15,267 nt of DNA from Bacteroidales bacterium UBA755 (GTDB lineage: Bacteria; Bacteroidota; Bacteroidia; Bacteroidales; UBA932), in contig DBKH01000047.1 of the NCBI GenBank assembly GCA_002297815.1, positions 1 to 15,267 of the forward strand, written 5' to 3'. Within the stretch, counting starts at the first letter, position 1. Every line of letters begins with the position of its first letter. Below the pieces are notes generated by a model, which saw nothing but the letters and a program-made list of their open reading frames with translations, ran no database searches and was not told where the DNA came from. Below are positions 6,018 through 15,254 of this stretch, in pieces. The translations under genes were made by a program, and so were the position numbers.

Positions 6018-9000
6018 TTATTTTCGTCTTACGCAGAAGACGGGGAGAATAAATATCACGGTGAGGATGGAGAAGAGCATGCCTGAGATGGTGCCGAGGG
6101 CGAAGTCGAACCAGAAGACTTCTTCGGGACCGTCGGTGAGGAACGGGAAGAGGCCGAGGATGGTGGAGACTATTGTGAGGGTGATCGGGTTGATCTTGCG
6201 AGAGAAGGATTTGACGTAGAGGCGGATGTTGGACGCGGCCGGTTGGTGAGCCTGCCGAACAACAGTTACCGGCCCTTCGGCAAGCTCAGGGACCGGCTTG
6301 CGGAGAAGGGACTGGTAGGTGGTGATGAGATAGATGCCGGCATTGACGACGATGCCGCTGAGCATCACGAAAGCGGCGAATCCGCCCTGATCGAAGGAGA
6401 AGTCAGAGAACCCGAAGGCGAGGAAAAGACCGATAAAAGAGACCGGGACCATGAATATCACGGCAAGCGGGTAGCGGAACGACTCGAAGGTCATCGCAAG
6501 CATCACGTACATCACAGCGAGGATCAGGAACAGAAGCCATGCGTACTGCTGCTTGGCGGTGTCGAACCAACCCCAGCCCGGAACCTCGGCCTTGAAACCA
6601 ATCGGGAGAACCTCGTCGTTCATGTATTTGACCGCCTTCTGGGACAGGGAACGGCTGAGTTCCCAGCTGCCGACAAAATCGTAGCAGACAACAAGCTCGT
6701 AGGACTGGTTGCTCTTCCGGATCGTCACTCCGGTTCGTTTTTTGTGAATGCCTCCTACACTCGAAAGCGTCATCTTCTTCTGACCGACATCAATCGGAGA
6801 GTTAAGGACATGCCAAAGGTCGTACTTGTCCAAATCCGAAGATTGGAGTACCACATTAACTGCCTCACCATCATATTCAGAAGTTCCGATCTTCCGCTCG
6901 TACAGCAAGGAGCCCAAGGCATTGTAGTAGGCGTAAGGGTTGATGTCTGCGAGCGTCATCCGGGCAAAGTCGTAGTCCATGACAAACTCCAGCGAAGGGC
7001 GCCCATTCCACCCTCCCGACCAAATCTCGGCACCTTGGACACGACGGTTAGTTGAGAGGTAGGCCAACAGCTTATCGGCATAGCGACTGAGCTCCTGATA
7101 GTTATAGCCCTTCAGCGAGATGCGGTTGCTCTTGGAGGACGACACGATGTTGTTGTTGAAATTGTTGTCATCGATTCCTGAGACCCGCCAGTTAGCACCA
7201 CCGAAATTGATTGCCATCCTTGTGACCTCTGACTTAAGCACGGAAGGAAAACCTGAGTTCTCGTACTCAGGCTTGAACTCCACGGAAATCTCGGCGTTGT
7301 CGTAGGAATATACCGATGTGGTGAAGACGGAGATCTCATCGAACTTGGACAGATAGTTTTCCATCGCCTTCACGACATCATTCAACTGGTTTACGGTACA
7401 GCCTTCAAGCATGCCGGCATTGATGACAAGGCGTTTCTTTTCGGGCTCCCGGTAGAAATTGGAGCGGTTCAAGGACTTGTAAAACAAGCCGAAAGACGAA
7501 CTGAAAATCTTGTCGATGGTCTGACGGTTCCTGTCGTAAGGCTTCCATGTGACAATCTTGTCAAGGAACTTGTCGAATCTGCCTGCCTTGTCTTTGTCGT
7601 TGTCCGACAAACGGGTCGGGAGCAGACAGAGCGGGATTCCGAACGCAACGATGAACAGAAGAATGTACACCCAGCGATGCCGCACTCCCCAGCCGATGTA
7701 GGATGCGTAGAACCTGTTCCAACGCAGGATCCTACGAAGCTTCCGAGGGGAGCGTCCCTTGCCGCTGCCCGACAGATGTACAGGAATATATTCCATCAGC
7801 GACGGGATGAAGAGGTAGGAGATCACTAGCGACAAGCCTAAATTGATGACAATCACCCAGATGAAATCCACAAGATTAGCCTTTTCCTTTTCCGGAAGCA
7901 GGAGTACCATCATAAGAGCTCCGACAGTCGTTGCGGCAGCAGAAAGGATGGACGGGAAGGCCTTCCGATCCTTGAAATGGGCATAATGGTCAATCATCAC
8001 GATTGAGGTGTCGATGATTATGCCGAGCGAGACGGTGATTCCAGCTAGGGTGTAGATGTGGATCTGGATGCCAGCGAAGCTGTAGATCATCAATGCGGTC
8101 AAGACATTGACCGTCAAGGTGAACACTATGATCAGCATGTACCGCCACGACCTGTTGATTAGGAACACAAACAACAGCAGAATCAGGATGCAGAGAGCAG
8201 TGCGGACGTAGATCTTGCCGAGTTCCTCACTGACATATTCAGAGGAATCATAGGCGATGCCGGTGGTGATTTCCTGAGGAAAGCTCTTTTGGAGCTCCGC
8301 CATACACTCTTTGACAGCTGAGGCAACTGTCAGCAGATTGGCGGTGGTGGCAATTTCCACTGTCAATGTGATGGTGTTCAAGCCGTTCACGCGATAGTAG
8401 CCGGACGGCAACGCTTCCTCATAGCGCCACTGGGCAATGTCTCGCAGATGAATCACCCGTCCGTCATGATTGCAGACCGGAATAGATCCGAAGTCCTGGT
8501 TCGAGGCCTCTTTCAGGCGCACCGTCATCAAGCCTTCAGAGGTTTCAGTCATGCCAAGGATCTCTTCACGATAATAGGAGTTGAAGGCTGTGGCAATCTC
8601 ATCGGCTGTGATGCCTGCGGACTGGATCTTGTCTGCGTCAAAAGTAATCACCCATTGGAATGGCACGCCACCATCGACATTAACCTTGCCAACTCCGGGG
8701 ATGGCAGCCAAATGGCTCAGAACGTGCTCCTTGACATATTTGGAAATCTCACGGGAAGGGATTCCGCCCTTGACGAGATAGGATATTCGTGAAACCTTTC
8801 CTCCCCCGGAGAGGGATATTCCCGGATAGGAAACATCATTCGGCAGGCTCGGATAGACGTTCCGGATTGCCGAGGCGACCTCAAAGCGGGCCGCGTCCAT
8901 GTCCGTGCCTTTACGGAACTTGACCGAGACTGAGCCCGATCCTTTTCTGGAAGTGGAGGAGATGTCTGTGACATCGCGCATCCCGGCAAGCACCCCCTCG

Positions 9001-9197
9001 ATCTTGGATGTTGCCTCGCTTTCAATGATTTCCGCTGAGGCGTTAGGGTAATTGAAAGACACATAGACTGTGCGGCCTTCGGTCATCGGGGTGTATTGGA
9101 TGTTGAGACGCGGCAGCGACGCCAACCCTACGAGGGACAGCGCCACCATAATCAGGACAACCGAAAATGGAGAAAGCCTATTTTTTCTTTCTTCCAT
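6018..9197 (-). CDS. RND-family efflux permease (second of the pair)
   Basis: 1059 residues from ATG 9197 (MEERKNRLSPFSVVL). The longer reading from 9254 is rejected because it lies inside the upstream permease gene and lacks an RND-like start. The first helix spans about 10-28, followed by porter segments (YPNASAEIIESEATSKIEGVL). A helix block near 330-450 contains GIIIDTSIVMIDH, whose Asp396 matches the first Asp of the AcrB TM4 pair while the second is Thr. After the second periplasmic half come the helices near the C-terminus, with GIVVNAGIYLI where AcrB has its TM10 Lys. The start overlaps the end of the first permease by 20 nt, implying coupled translation. A 60-nt palindromic repeat adds about residues 967-986 to a cytoplasmic loop. 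It should join the first permease in one inner-membrane pump; substrates are unknown. Confidence 0.92.
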   Translation of the reverse strand: MEERKNRLSPFSVVLIMVALSLVGLASLPRLNIQYTPMTEGRTVYVSFNYPNASAEIIESEATSKIEGVLAGMRDVTDISSTSRKGSGSVSVKFRKGTDMDAARFEVASAIRNVYPSLPNDVSYPGISLSGGGKVSRISYLVKGGIPSREISKYVKEHVLSHLAAIPGVGKVNVDGGVPFQWVITFDADKIQSAGITADEIATAFNSYYREEILGMTETSEGLMTVRLKEASNQDFGSIPVCNHDGRVIHLRDIAQWRYEEALPSGYYRVNGLNTITLTVEIATTANLLTVASAVKECMAELQKSFPQEITTGIAYDSSEYVSEELGKIYVRTALCILILLLFVFLINRSWRYMLIIVFTLTVNVLTALMIYSFAGIQIHIYTLAGITVSLGIIIDTSIVMIDHYAHFKDRKAFPSILSAAATTVGALMMVLLLPEKEKANLVDFIWVIVINLGLSLVISYLFIPSLMEYIPVHLSGSGKGRSPRKLRRILRWNRFYASYIGWGVRHRWVYILLFIVAFGIPLCLLPTRLSDNDKDKAGRFDKFLDKIVTWKPYDRNRQTIDKIFSSSFGLFYKSLNRSNFYREPEKKRLVINAGMLEGCTVNQLNDVVKAMENYLSKFDEISVFTTSVYSYDNAEISVEFKPEYENSGFPSVLKSEVTRMAINFGGANWRVSGIDDNNFNNNIVSSSKSNRISLKGYNYQELSRYADKLLAYLSTNRRVQGAEIWSGGWNGRPSLEFVMDYDFARMTLADINPYAYYNALGSLLYERKIGTSEYDGEAVNVVLQSSDLDKYDLWHVLNSPIDVGQKKMTLSSVGGIHKKRTGVTIRKSNQSYELVVCYDFVGSWELSRSLSQKAVKYMNDEVLPIGFKAEVPGWGWFDTAKQQYAWLLFLILAVMYVMLAMTFESFRYPLAVIFMVPVSFIGLFLAFGFSDFSFDQGGFAAFVMLSGIVVNAGIYLITTYQSLLRKPVPELAEGPVTVVRQAHQPAASNIRLYVKSFSRKINPITLTIVSTILGLFPFLTDGPEEVFWFDFALGTISGMLFSILTVIFILPVFCVRRK
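6238..6297. repeat. 60-nt palindromic element inserted in frame in the second RND gene
   Basis: Outer stem GCCGGT/ACCGGC (6238-6243 with 6292-6297), three mismatched positions, then a 13-bp inner stem TGAGCCTGCCGAA (6247-6259) with TTCGGCAAGCTCA (6276-6288; one mismatch) and a 16-nt loop. Its length is a multiple of three and it is read as PELAEG...VVRQAHQP in the protein. The left arm matches a segment of the element in the first RND gene. Confidence 0.75.
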
Positions 9198-12100
9198 TGT
9201 AAATCGAATAATACAGCGCTGGCACGACGAACAGGCTGACAAGGGTTCCAACAAGCATTCCAGCTATGATCACAAGGGACATCGGGTACTGGAGGTCAGT
9301 GCCCATGCTTCCCCTTGACAGGAATGGACAGACGGCCAGAATAGTTGTCAACGAGGTCATTATGATCGCCTTGACCCTTAGCGAAGATGCGTCGATGACA
9401 GCCCGTTCAAGGCTTTCTCCGGCTTTCCTCATCCTGTTGATCGTGTCAATCTTCAGGATGGAATCGTTGATGACGATACCGGTGATGACAATCAGACCGA
9501 TCATCGACATCAAGTTGATGCTAACTCCGAAAAACCACAGGACAAGCAACGCCACAAAGATATCCACGACAATCTCTGCAAGGATAATCAGCGGCTGTAC
9601 CAATGACTCAAACTGCGAAGCTAGAATCAGATAGAGGAGGATTATGGCCACAAGCATTATGATGATCATCTCATCGATCATCTTGCTGTTGGAGAAGTAC
9701 GATCCTGAATATCCCACCTCGAAACTTCCGTCTTCCCGCACGGCCTCGCTCACCGCGGCCATCACTGGTTTTACATCCTTGGAAGGCACATTCAAGTCAA
9801 GAGGATAGTAATTGTCCTCCGGACCCGCGGCCAAGGTTTTCAGGTCCTCAACAAATGTCTGACGCATAAGATCCGAAACAGGAATCCTGACCGTCTCCCC
9901 TTCCTGGCTTCTCTTTTCGATGAAGGTGCCTTGAAGAATCTCCGAAAGTCCGGTGGCGTTGGAACCGGTCACAACCGGAACAGTGCTTGTTCCCTGGACT
10001 ATGTTGAACAGGCGGTTCTCATTGAGAGAGTTACGAAGGATTGACACAAGTTCGGAATAGTTGATGTTATAAAGCGCAAGCAGGTCTGGATCAGCGACAA
10101 AAAGGGCATCGGTCTTTACCGGAGGGTCCGCCACCGTCACTCCCGGAAGCGCTTCCCGGAGCTCAGCGAGCATATTCCTTAGCTGTCCGACCTCAACCTC
10201 ACTTGTCTTCACAGGGCGAAGGCGCGCTGTCAGCGGAGCCTCATTCTGGGCAAAAACCATGTCGAAGATGTTCCCGGAAGATTCGAATGAATATGCCGCG
10301 TCAGGATATTCATTCTCCATCATACCGCGCAGCTCGTCCTGTACCTTCTTTAGGGTTCGTTGGTCTTTGCATTTGACATAGACGGAAGCTTCCGAAATTC
10401 CTTGGTCACCGCTGTGGCTCAGGATGAACTGCTGGGAGCCGACAAGAGCGGTCATCTGCTCCACGCTCCCAGCCAGTTTACTCTCTAACTCCTTGATTCG
10501 TTCTACGTTACGTTCTACGGAAATATGCTCGTTCCAGTCAATCTTCATAATGGCGTCAGTCTGGGTCATCTCTGGGAGACGGGATTTCGGCATTTCAAGG
10601 AAACAGAACGCCAGGCCGATGACCGACACGGCAAGAAGCCCCCAGGCTATCGGTCTGTGCCGGATGAACCATTCCATGAGCCTGTCGTCCCAGCGGCGGA
10701 TAGGTTCGTCGAAGTTGATTTTCTCCAGCAACGGGCTTGGACGGAATCCGTCCGAGCCCTTGAACCACCAGTAATAGTAGACCGGAATCACGAGGATGGT
10801 CACGATGTACGAGGTCAGCAGAACAATCGTCACGGACATCGCCTGATCGTAGAACATCGCTCCAGCGATGCCGCTGAGGAATATCAAAGGGATGAACACC
10901 GCGCAGGTCGTCAGCACGGAGCTGAGCATCGCTCCCCTGACCTCCTTTGTGCCTTCGAGCACAGCGGAGCGCAGGTTTCCCTCACGTTGCCAGCGCCCGG
11001 TTATGTTGTCCACGAGGATGACTGTGTTGTCCGTCATCATTCCGACTCCGAGCAGCAGGCCGGAAAGGGATATGATGTTCAGTGTCAATCCGATGGCATA
11101 GAAGCAGAGCATTGAGAAGATCAGTGCCACCGGCATCGTCAGAATGACCAGCACCGGAGAGCGGAAGTCCCTCATAAACAGGAATATTATGACGCTCGCC
11201 AGCAGGAGGGCGACGATGATGTTCTGCAACAGGTTGTTGATGGTATATTCAAGAAGCTGGGTCTGGTCTCTTGTGATCTCGAACTTTAGCTGAGGGTAGT
11301 CTTCTTTAAAACTGTCCATCAAGCTGTTCATCGCTGATTTGAGGTCGGACATCTTGGCCTCGCTCTGTTTGATGACCGCAAGGCACACGGCATCCTCTCC
11401 GTCCGAGCGGACAAGGCCGGTCCGTTTGGCTGGGTGGACCATGACCGTGGCCACGTCCTTAATTTGAAGGAGGCGACCCTCCCTCTTGAACCAGAGGTTG
11501 GCGATGTCTTCGCTGGAAGAGGCGCGTGAGTCGAACTTGACGTTGTAGCGGTACTCTCCGTCACGGATCGTGAGGCTTCCTAGGCGAATGTTCGAGCTTT
11601 TGACACAGTCCTCGAACTCTGACATCGTCATGCCCATCTGGAGGAGTTTTGACTCGTCCGGAACGATGAGGATCTCATCGCTGACAAGGCCGCTGATGTC
11701 CACCATCGCGACCTCGGAGAGTTGCTCGATGCGCTTGCTGATGACGTCACGGGCGAAGCGGCTCATCTGAGAGAATGATTCTGTGACGGGGAAGAGGTCA
11801 TCTGGTTCTCCAAGACCGGTGCGCTTCGACAGGCTCAGCGACCGATCCTGCCCGGTTGCTGAGCCTATGGTTCGGCCAGGCTCACCAACCGTCGAAGCAC
11901 CGGAGGTACTTGTAATGTTGACAAAAAAAGCCGGGATGTCCGTAGCACTGGCTTTCAAGACCTTAGGTCTAGCGATGTCTCCGAGGACGGACATGGACCG
12001 GTCAATCTTCTCGTTGACCTCGATGAAAAGATAGTCGATGTCCGCACCGTGATTGAAAGTGAGCCGGATTGTCCCGTTGCCGTCCTTGGCCTCACTGACG

Positions 12101-12333
12101 ATGTCCTCCAGACCGTTGATCTGGATGAGCTGCTGGCGCAAAGGTTTCAGAACAGTCTCATCCATCTCCCTAGCCGAAAGCTCAGAGGAAGTGGCATGGA
12201 CAGTGATGTAAGGGATGTCCACATCCGGAATCAACGACACCGGCAGCAGACGGATGCTGACAATGCCCAGCACAACGATGACAAGGGTTATCATCGTCAC
12301 GGTTATCGGACGGTCAATCAAATGTTTAAGCAT
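9178..12333 (-). CDS. RND-family efflux permease (first of the pair)
   Basis: 1051 residues from ATG 12333; a GTG directly before it at 12336 is also in frame. MLKHLIDRPITVTMI begins the usual first helix. Porter motifs follow (EMDETVLKPLRQQLIQINGLEDI). A helix block near 370-540 holds GVGMMTDNTVILVDN with Asp435 and Asn436 at the AcrB Asp407/Asp408 places. The second half includes FFGVSINLMSMIGLIVITGIVINDSILKID, where the AcrB TM10 Lys position is Asn. The protein ends YYSIYNGRKKK. An extra segment of about 29 residues (roughly 145-174), encoded by a palindromic repeat, lies between FFVNITS and the MSRFARDVIS helix. Removing it would put Asp435 near 406, as in AcrB. The gene starts 3 nt after the adaptor gene stop. 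The pump drives export by proton influx; the substrate is unknown. Confidence 0.93.
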   Translation of the reverse strand: MLKHLIDRPITVTMITLVIVVLGIVSIRLLPVSLIPDVDIPYITVHATSSELSAREMDETVLKPLRQQLIQINGLEDIVSEAKDGNGTIRLTFNHGADIDYLFIEVNEKIDRSMSVLGDIARPKVLKASATDIPAFFVNITSTSGASTVGEPGRTIGSATGQDRSLSLSKRTGLGEPDDLFPVTESFSQMSRFARDVISKRIEQLSEVAMVDISGLVSDEILIVPDESKLLQMGMTMSEFEDCVKSSNIRLGSLTIRDGEYRYNVKFDSRASSSEDIANLWFKREGRLLQIKDVATVMVHPAKRTGLVRSDGEDAVCLAVIKQSEAKMSDLKSAMNSLMDSFKEDYPQLKFEITRDQTQLLEYTINNLLQNIIVALLLASVIIFLFMRDFRSPVLVILTMPVALIFSMLCFYAIGLTLNIISLSGLLLGVGMMTDNTVILVDNITGRWQREGNLRSAVLEGTKEVRGAMLSSVLTTCAVFIPLIFLSGIAGAMFYDQAMSVTIVLLTSYIVTILVIPVYYYWWFKGSDGFRPSPLLEKINFDEPIRRWDDRLMEWFIRHRPIAWGLLAVSVIGLAFCFLEMPKSRLPEMTQTDAIMKIDWNEHISVERNVERIKELESKLAGSVEQMTALVGSQQFILSHSGDQGISEASVYVKCKDQRTLKKVQDELRGMMENEYPDAAYSFESSGNIFDMVFAQNEAPLTARLRPVKTSEVEVGQLRNMLAELREALPGVTVADPPVKTDALFVADPDLLALYNINYSELVSILRNSLNENRLFNIVQGTSTVPVVTGSNATGLSEILQGTFIEKRSQEGETVRIPVSDLMRQTFVEDLKTLAAGPEDNYYPLDLNVPSKDVKPVMAAVSEAVREDGSFEVGYSGSYFSNSKMIDEMIIIMLVAIILLYLILASQFESLVQPLIILAEIVVDIFVALLVLWFFGVSINLMSMIGLIVITGIVINDSILKIDTINRMRKAGESLERAVIDASSLRVKAIIMTSLTTILAVCPFLSRGSMGTDLQYPMSLVIIAGMLVGTLVSLFVVPALYYSIYNGRKKK
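11816..11903. repeat. 88-nt compound palindromic element inserted in the first RND gene
   Basis: The outer stem CCGGTGCGCTTCGAC (11816-11830) pairs with GTCGAAGCACCGG (11891-11903) with a 2-nt bulge. Inside, AGGCTCAGCGACCG (11831-11844) pairs with CGGTTGCTGAGCCT (11853-11866) with one mismatch. A third arm at 11869-11890 reads, on the minus strand, GGTTGGTGAGCCTG-G-CCGAACC, nearly identical to the left arm at 6241-6260. It is translated as VGEPGRTIGSATGQ and RSLSLSKRTG. Confidence 0.75.
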
Positions 12334-12336
12334 CAC

Positions 12337-13431
12337 CTATCGTTTTACCAGCACATCCGAATTGTCTGCCAGATTGAGATTGCCGGAGACAATCACCTGA
12401 TCGCCTTCGTTCAGTTCGGCGTTCCTGTCCTTGTTGGCTTCGACCACGTACGACTCTCCGTTGGAATAAAGGATTGTGACGTAGGTCCAATGGGCCTTGC
12501 CGTCATCCGTGCAGGTGAAAAGCACATCCAGATTGTCCCTGATCACCACCGCGCTGCGAGGCACGACAAGCTGTCCCGGAATCATCCGTTCCACAATCAC
12601 CCGGACGTTCATCCCGTCAATCAGCGAACCATCGTTCCGAACCTGCGCTGTGACAGAGATCTGTCCCTTTTCATCCACCAGAGGATTGATGGCGGTGACT
12701 TTTCCTGAATATTCCTTCGTTTCGTCAGCGAACGGGCGCACCTTGACCGGAAGTCCCAAGGAGAGGAATGAATATTCCGACTCCATCACCGAGAAATCCA
12801 CTTCCAACATACTGTCGTCCACAATTGTGCAGAAGACATCGGACGGGGCCTGATCGAAAGGTTTCTGCTTGATGCCAGCGACACGACCGACGAACGGGGC
12901 GCGGAGAATCGCCCCTTCGATCTCATAAGAGGAACGGGCCAAGTCATTCTTGGCCGCGGAATAGCCAGATTTCATCTTCGCCATGGCCAGCATGTCTGCG
13001 GGAACCGAGGTGGTGTCCCCTGCCGGATAGCCTTGTCCCACAAGGAAGTCGTACAAATCCAATTCGGCTTTCTGGAGTGAAAGCCGCGAGGATTCATGAG
13101 ACAATTTCAGGTCCGGCCTGTCAACAGTGGCGATCACGGAACCTGCGGAGACATATTCACCGTTCCTGACATTTATGGCAGCGATTTTTCCGGTCGTCCT
13201 GAACTGCAATGCGCTTTTCTTTCCTGCAACTAGCTTCCCGTTGGACAGAAGCTGACGCGCGAAGTCCGTCCTCTCCAGTTTCATGACCGTAACCTCGTTC
13301 ACCTGAGGCGTGTAGCTCAGCTTCTCGTCCTTAGCCTCCTCCGTCTTTTTGTTTCCCCCGCACGCCACAGCCATCATCGCAAGGCCGCAGGCTAAAATTG
13401 ATGCAAGTATCTTATTCTTTACCATATTCAT
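12337..13431 (-). CDS. RND membrane-fusion protein (HlyD/AcrA-type periplasmic adaptor lipoprotein)
   Basis: 364 residues from ATG 13431 (MNMVKNKILA; an ATG at 13425 is also possible). The extension to 13545 is Ser/Thr/Pro-rich shadow sequence inside the TolC gene and is rejected. The signal ends MMAVAC|GG, a clear lipobox with Cys24. Then come a barrel-sandwich half (GKIAAINVRNGEYVSAGSVI, about 81-100), a short helical hairpin (about 108-168) and the returning half (GAILRAPFVGRVAGI). A beta-barrel domain (VDFSVMESEYSFLSLGLPVKVRP) and a membrane-proximal domain (MIPGQLVVPRSAVV) complete it. It bridges the permeases and the outer-membrane factor. The gene lies 10 nt after the TolC-type gene and directly before the first permease, so the four genes form one operon. 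Confidence 0.93.
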   Translation of the reverse strand: MNMVKNKILASILACGLAMMAVACGGNKKTEEAKDEKLSYTPQVNEVTVMKLERTDFARQLLSNGKLVAGKKSALQFRTTGKIAAINVRNGEYVSAGSVIATVDRPDLKLSHESSRLSLQKAELDLYDFLVGQGYPAGDTTSVPADMLAMAKMKSGYSAAKNDLARSSYEIEGAILRAPFVGRVAGIKQKPFDQAPSDVFCTIVDDSMLEVDFSVMESEYSFLSLGLPVKVRPFADETKEYSGKVTAINPLVDEKGQISVTAQVRNDGSLIDGMNVRVIVERMIPGQLVVPRSAVVIRDNLDVLFTCTDDGKAHWTYVTILYSNGESYVVEANKDRNAELNEGDQVIVSGNLNLADNSDVLVKR

Positions 13432-13441
13432 TGATTCTGAA

Positions 13442-14932
13442 TTATTCAACCATTTCTTTGACGCTGATGTCGATGTCCTTGCCGATGATGAAGTCGTAGA
13501 GGGTGTACTTCCGGAGGGTGTAGTAGTAGGTCCAGAAGTTGGCATAGTCGGTGATGTACTTGGTCATCGCGGATTCGTTGTCGTTCTGGGCGTTCGTGAG
13601 ATCGGTCACTGTGGCGGAGCCCCGACGGAATTTGTCCATCATCAGTTCGAACCTTTCGGAGGCGATCTCCATCGCTTTGCGGGAAGCAAGGCATTGCTGC
13701 CGCTGGTTGTTGAACTGGCCGACAGCGGTGAATATCTTCCTGCGGTAGTCGTTCTCGCTCTGGAGGTTCTGGGCTTTGATGACCTCCTCGGCGGCCTTTG
13801 CCTTCTGCACCTTTCCCTTGCCAAGCCCCCAGTCGAAGATCGGAACACTGAAAGTCAGGCCGACAACTTCCTGATTCAGAAGATCCTTATAGACATCCGG
13901 CAATCCATCACCAGTCTGAGACAAACCGAAGCGGGCATTCAGGCTCATCGAGATGCCCCTATCCGCCTTGGCTTTAGCTACGTCCGAAGCTGCGTTCAAT
14001 TCATTTATCTGATTGTCAAGGGAGAACGTCGAGTTTTTCAACGCTTTCTCCATCACCAGATCGTAGTCCATCAAGATGTCCGGCAGTGCATCGTCCACCA
14101 CAGGCTCAACCTCCACTGACTCGTCATAGCCCAGGATTGAGTTCAGGGCCATCTGCGCCTGACGCACATTGACAAGGCTTTCTCCAATCGAGATGCTGTC
14201 ATTCAGGGCTCGGAGCTCCAACTGGAGATATTCCGCCCTCGTGACGCTTCCGAGTTTCATCCTCTCAGCGGCAACGGAACGCATCTTCTCGGTGTTTTCG
14301 TAGTTCGCCTTCACGACTTCCTGATTCTTAAGAGCCTGGACAAGAGAGAAATACGCCGAGACGGCATCTATCGTGACCTGCTCCATAGATTCGACATAAC
14401 GGCGACGGCCACGTTCATATTCCTTAGGTTCAATGAGTTTATCCCATTTAAATTGGTTATAGGAGAAGAGAGGTTGGACATAGCTGACCGTGACAGGCTG
14501 GGAGTACCAGGTCAGTTTCTTGTTGACTCCGAACTGATCAATGCGGGAGAGGTCGGAATAGACGTAAAGTTTTCCACCGGTAAATGTCACATTCTGAGCC
14601 ACCTGAAGTCCGAGGCTGTTCTGGAGGTTGTAGGTGCTGGCGTAGCGGAAAGATCCGTCCTCATAGCTTTGCAGCAAGGTGAGCGAGCGGTCGAAGTTCA
14701 TCAGATTGCCGTACAGCACCAGCGAAGGCAGACGGCTCGCCTGATAGGATCGGTACGCCCAGTAAGTCGAGACAAAGGCGTGTTTCGCCTCAAGCGCTGC
14801 CACTGACTGGCTCCGAGCAGTCCCTATCACTTCCGCAAGCGACATCCGCTGCTGCGCCCCAAGAGGCACGCCCCCCAAGAGAAGAATGAATATGCCAACC
14901 GCAGTAGTAGTTATTCTATGGTTAAGATTCAT
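13442..14932 (-). CDS. TolC-family outer-membrane efflux protein
   Basis: 496 residues with a Sec signal peptide (cleavage near GVPLGAQ, about residue 26). Two repeats of the OEP fold follow. The first runs from MSLAEVIGTARSQS through SYVQPLFSYNQFKWDK to the long helix with VSAYFSLVQALKNQEVVKANY and MKLGSVTRAEYLQLE. The second runs from LVMEKALKNS through LTFSVPIFDWGLGKGKVQKA to FRRGSATVTDLTNAQND. These beta-strand/helix pairs and the 'G.v...e.l.le' and 'G..t..dl..aq' signatures are standard for trimeric exit channels. It is the first gene of the efflux operon. No convincing TTTG/TAnnTTTG promoter is visible in the 118 nt upstream, so the promoter may be divergent from consensus or lie further up. 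Confidence 0.93.
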   Translation of the reverse strand: MNLNHRITTTAVGIFILLLGGVPLGAQQRMSLAEVIGTARSQSVAALEAKHAFVSTYWAYRSYQASRLPSLVLYGNLMNFDRSLTLLQSYEDGSFRYASTYNLQNSLGLQVAQNVTFTGGKLYVYSDLSRIDQFGVNKKLTWYSQPVTVSYVQPLFSYNQFKWDKLIEPKEYERGRRRYVESMEQVTIDAVSAYFSLVQALKNQEVVKANYENTEKMRSVAAERMKLGSVTRAEYLQLELRALNDSISIGESLVNVRQAQMALNSILGYDESVEVEPVVDDALPDILMDYDLVMEKALKNSTFSLDNQINELNAASDVAKAKADRGISMSLNARFGLSQTGDGLPDVYKDLLNQEVVGLTFSVPIFDWGLGKGKVQKAKAAEEVIKAQNLQSENDYRRKIFTAVGQFNNQRQQCLASRKAMEIASERFELMMDKFRRGSATVTDLTNAQNDNESAMTKYITDYANFWTYYYTLRKYTLYDFIIGKDIDISVKEMVE

Positions 14933-15050
14933 CGCGTTCTAACCTTTTAGTGTTCGCTAATTTACTGAATATTTCTGGAATATGCGCATTTAGGTTATAG
15001 ATTTTCTCTACTGTAACAACCTTTTCTAATAGTCATTTGAAGCCTCAGTT

Positions 15051-15254
15051 TTAATTCTCCACATAATAGTCTATCCTGACTATACTTTGCGGTCGATCAG
15101 CATTTGTGGTTATTCTGATTACAGCTGTTTGTGGGCCATATTTTCCTTCTGCATCGATTTGAACCTGAACTTTACCCTTCTCGTTATGTTCGTATAGTTT
15201 CTTATCAGTCTGAGCTTTCGTACAATTACATGTAGTAGTCACACTTAGTACCTA
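15051..15254 (-). pseudogene. C-terminal fragment of a DUF1573 protein, probably broken
   Basis: The frame ending in TAA at 15051 reads TTTCNCTKAQ, then KGKVQVQIDAEGKYGPQTAVIRITTNADRPQSIVRI. This is the second half of a DUF1573 domain (the CxCT motif, then beta strands with a 'G....v.v.....g' pattern and 'i..Na..p'). The first half is missing: a TAG lies in frame at 15252-15254, and the only start in between is a GTG at 15240-15242. In another frame the last bases read ISNIGTK, which resembles the N-x-G turn normally found before the CxCT motif, so a frameshift with loss of a few codons is possible. DUF1573 proteins are exported in Bacteroidota; their function is not established. The call rests on a short sequence at the window edge. 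Confidence 0.5.

Noticed and set aside
9198..9254. N-terminal extension of the second RND with a Cys-rich stretch (CSSCQRC)
   Set aside because: It is within the first permease gene; RND proteins start directly with the first helix as from 9197.
10525..11115. Plus-strand open frame of about 196 codons
   Set aside because: Antisense to the first RND permease; rich in His, Arg and Asp with no family resemblance, as expected for a shadow frame.
13432..13545. N-terminal extension of the adaptor gene (MPTSGPTTTPSG...)
   Set aside because: Low-complexity sequence arising from the other frame of the TolC-type gene; the lipoprotein signal starting at 13431 is the natural start.
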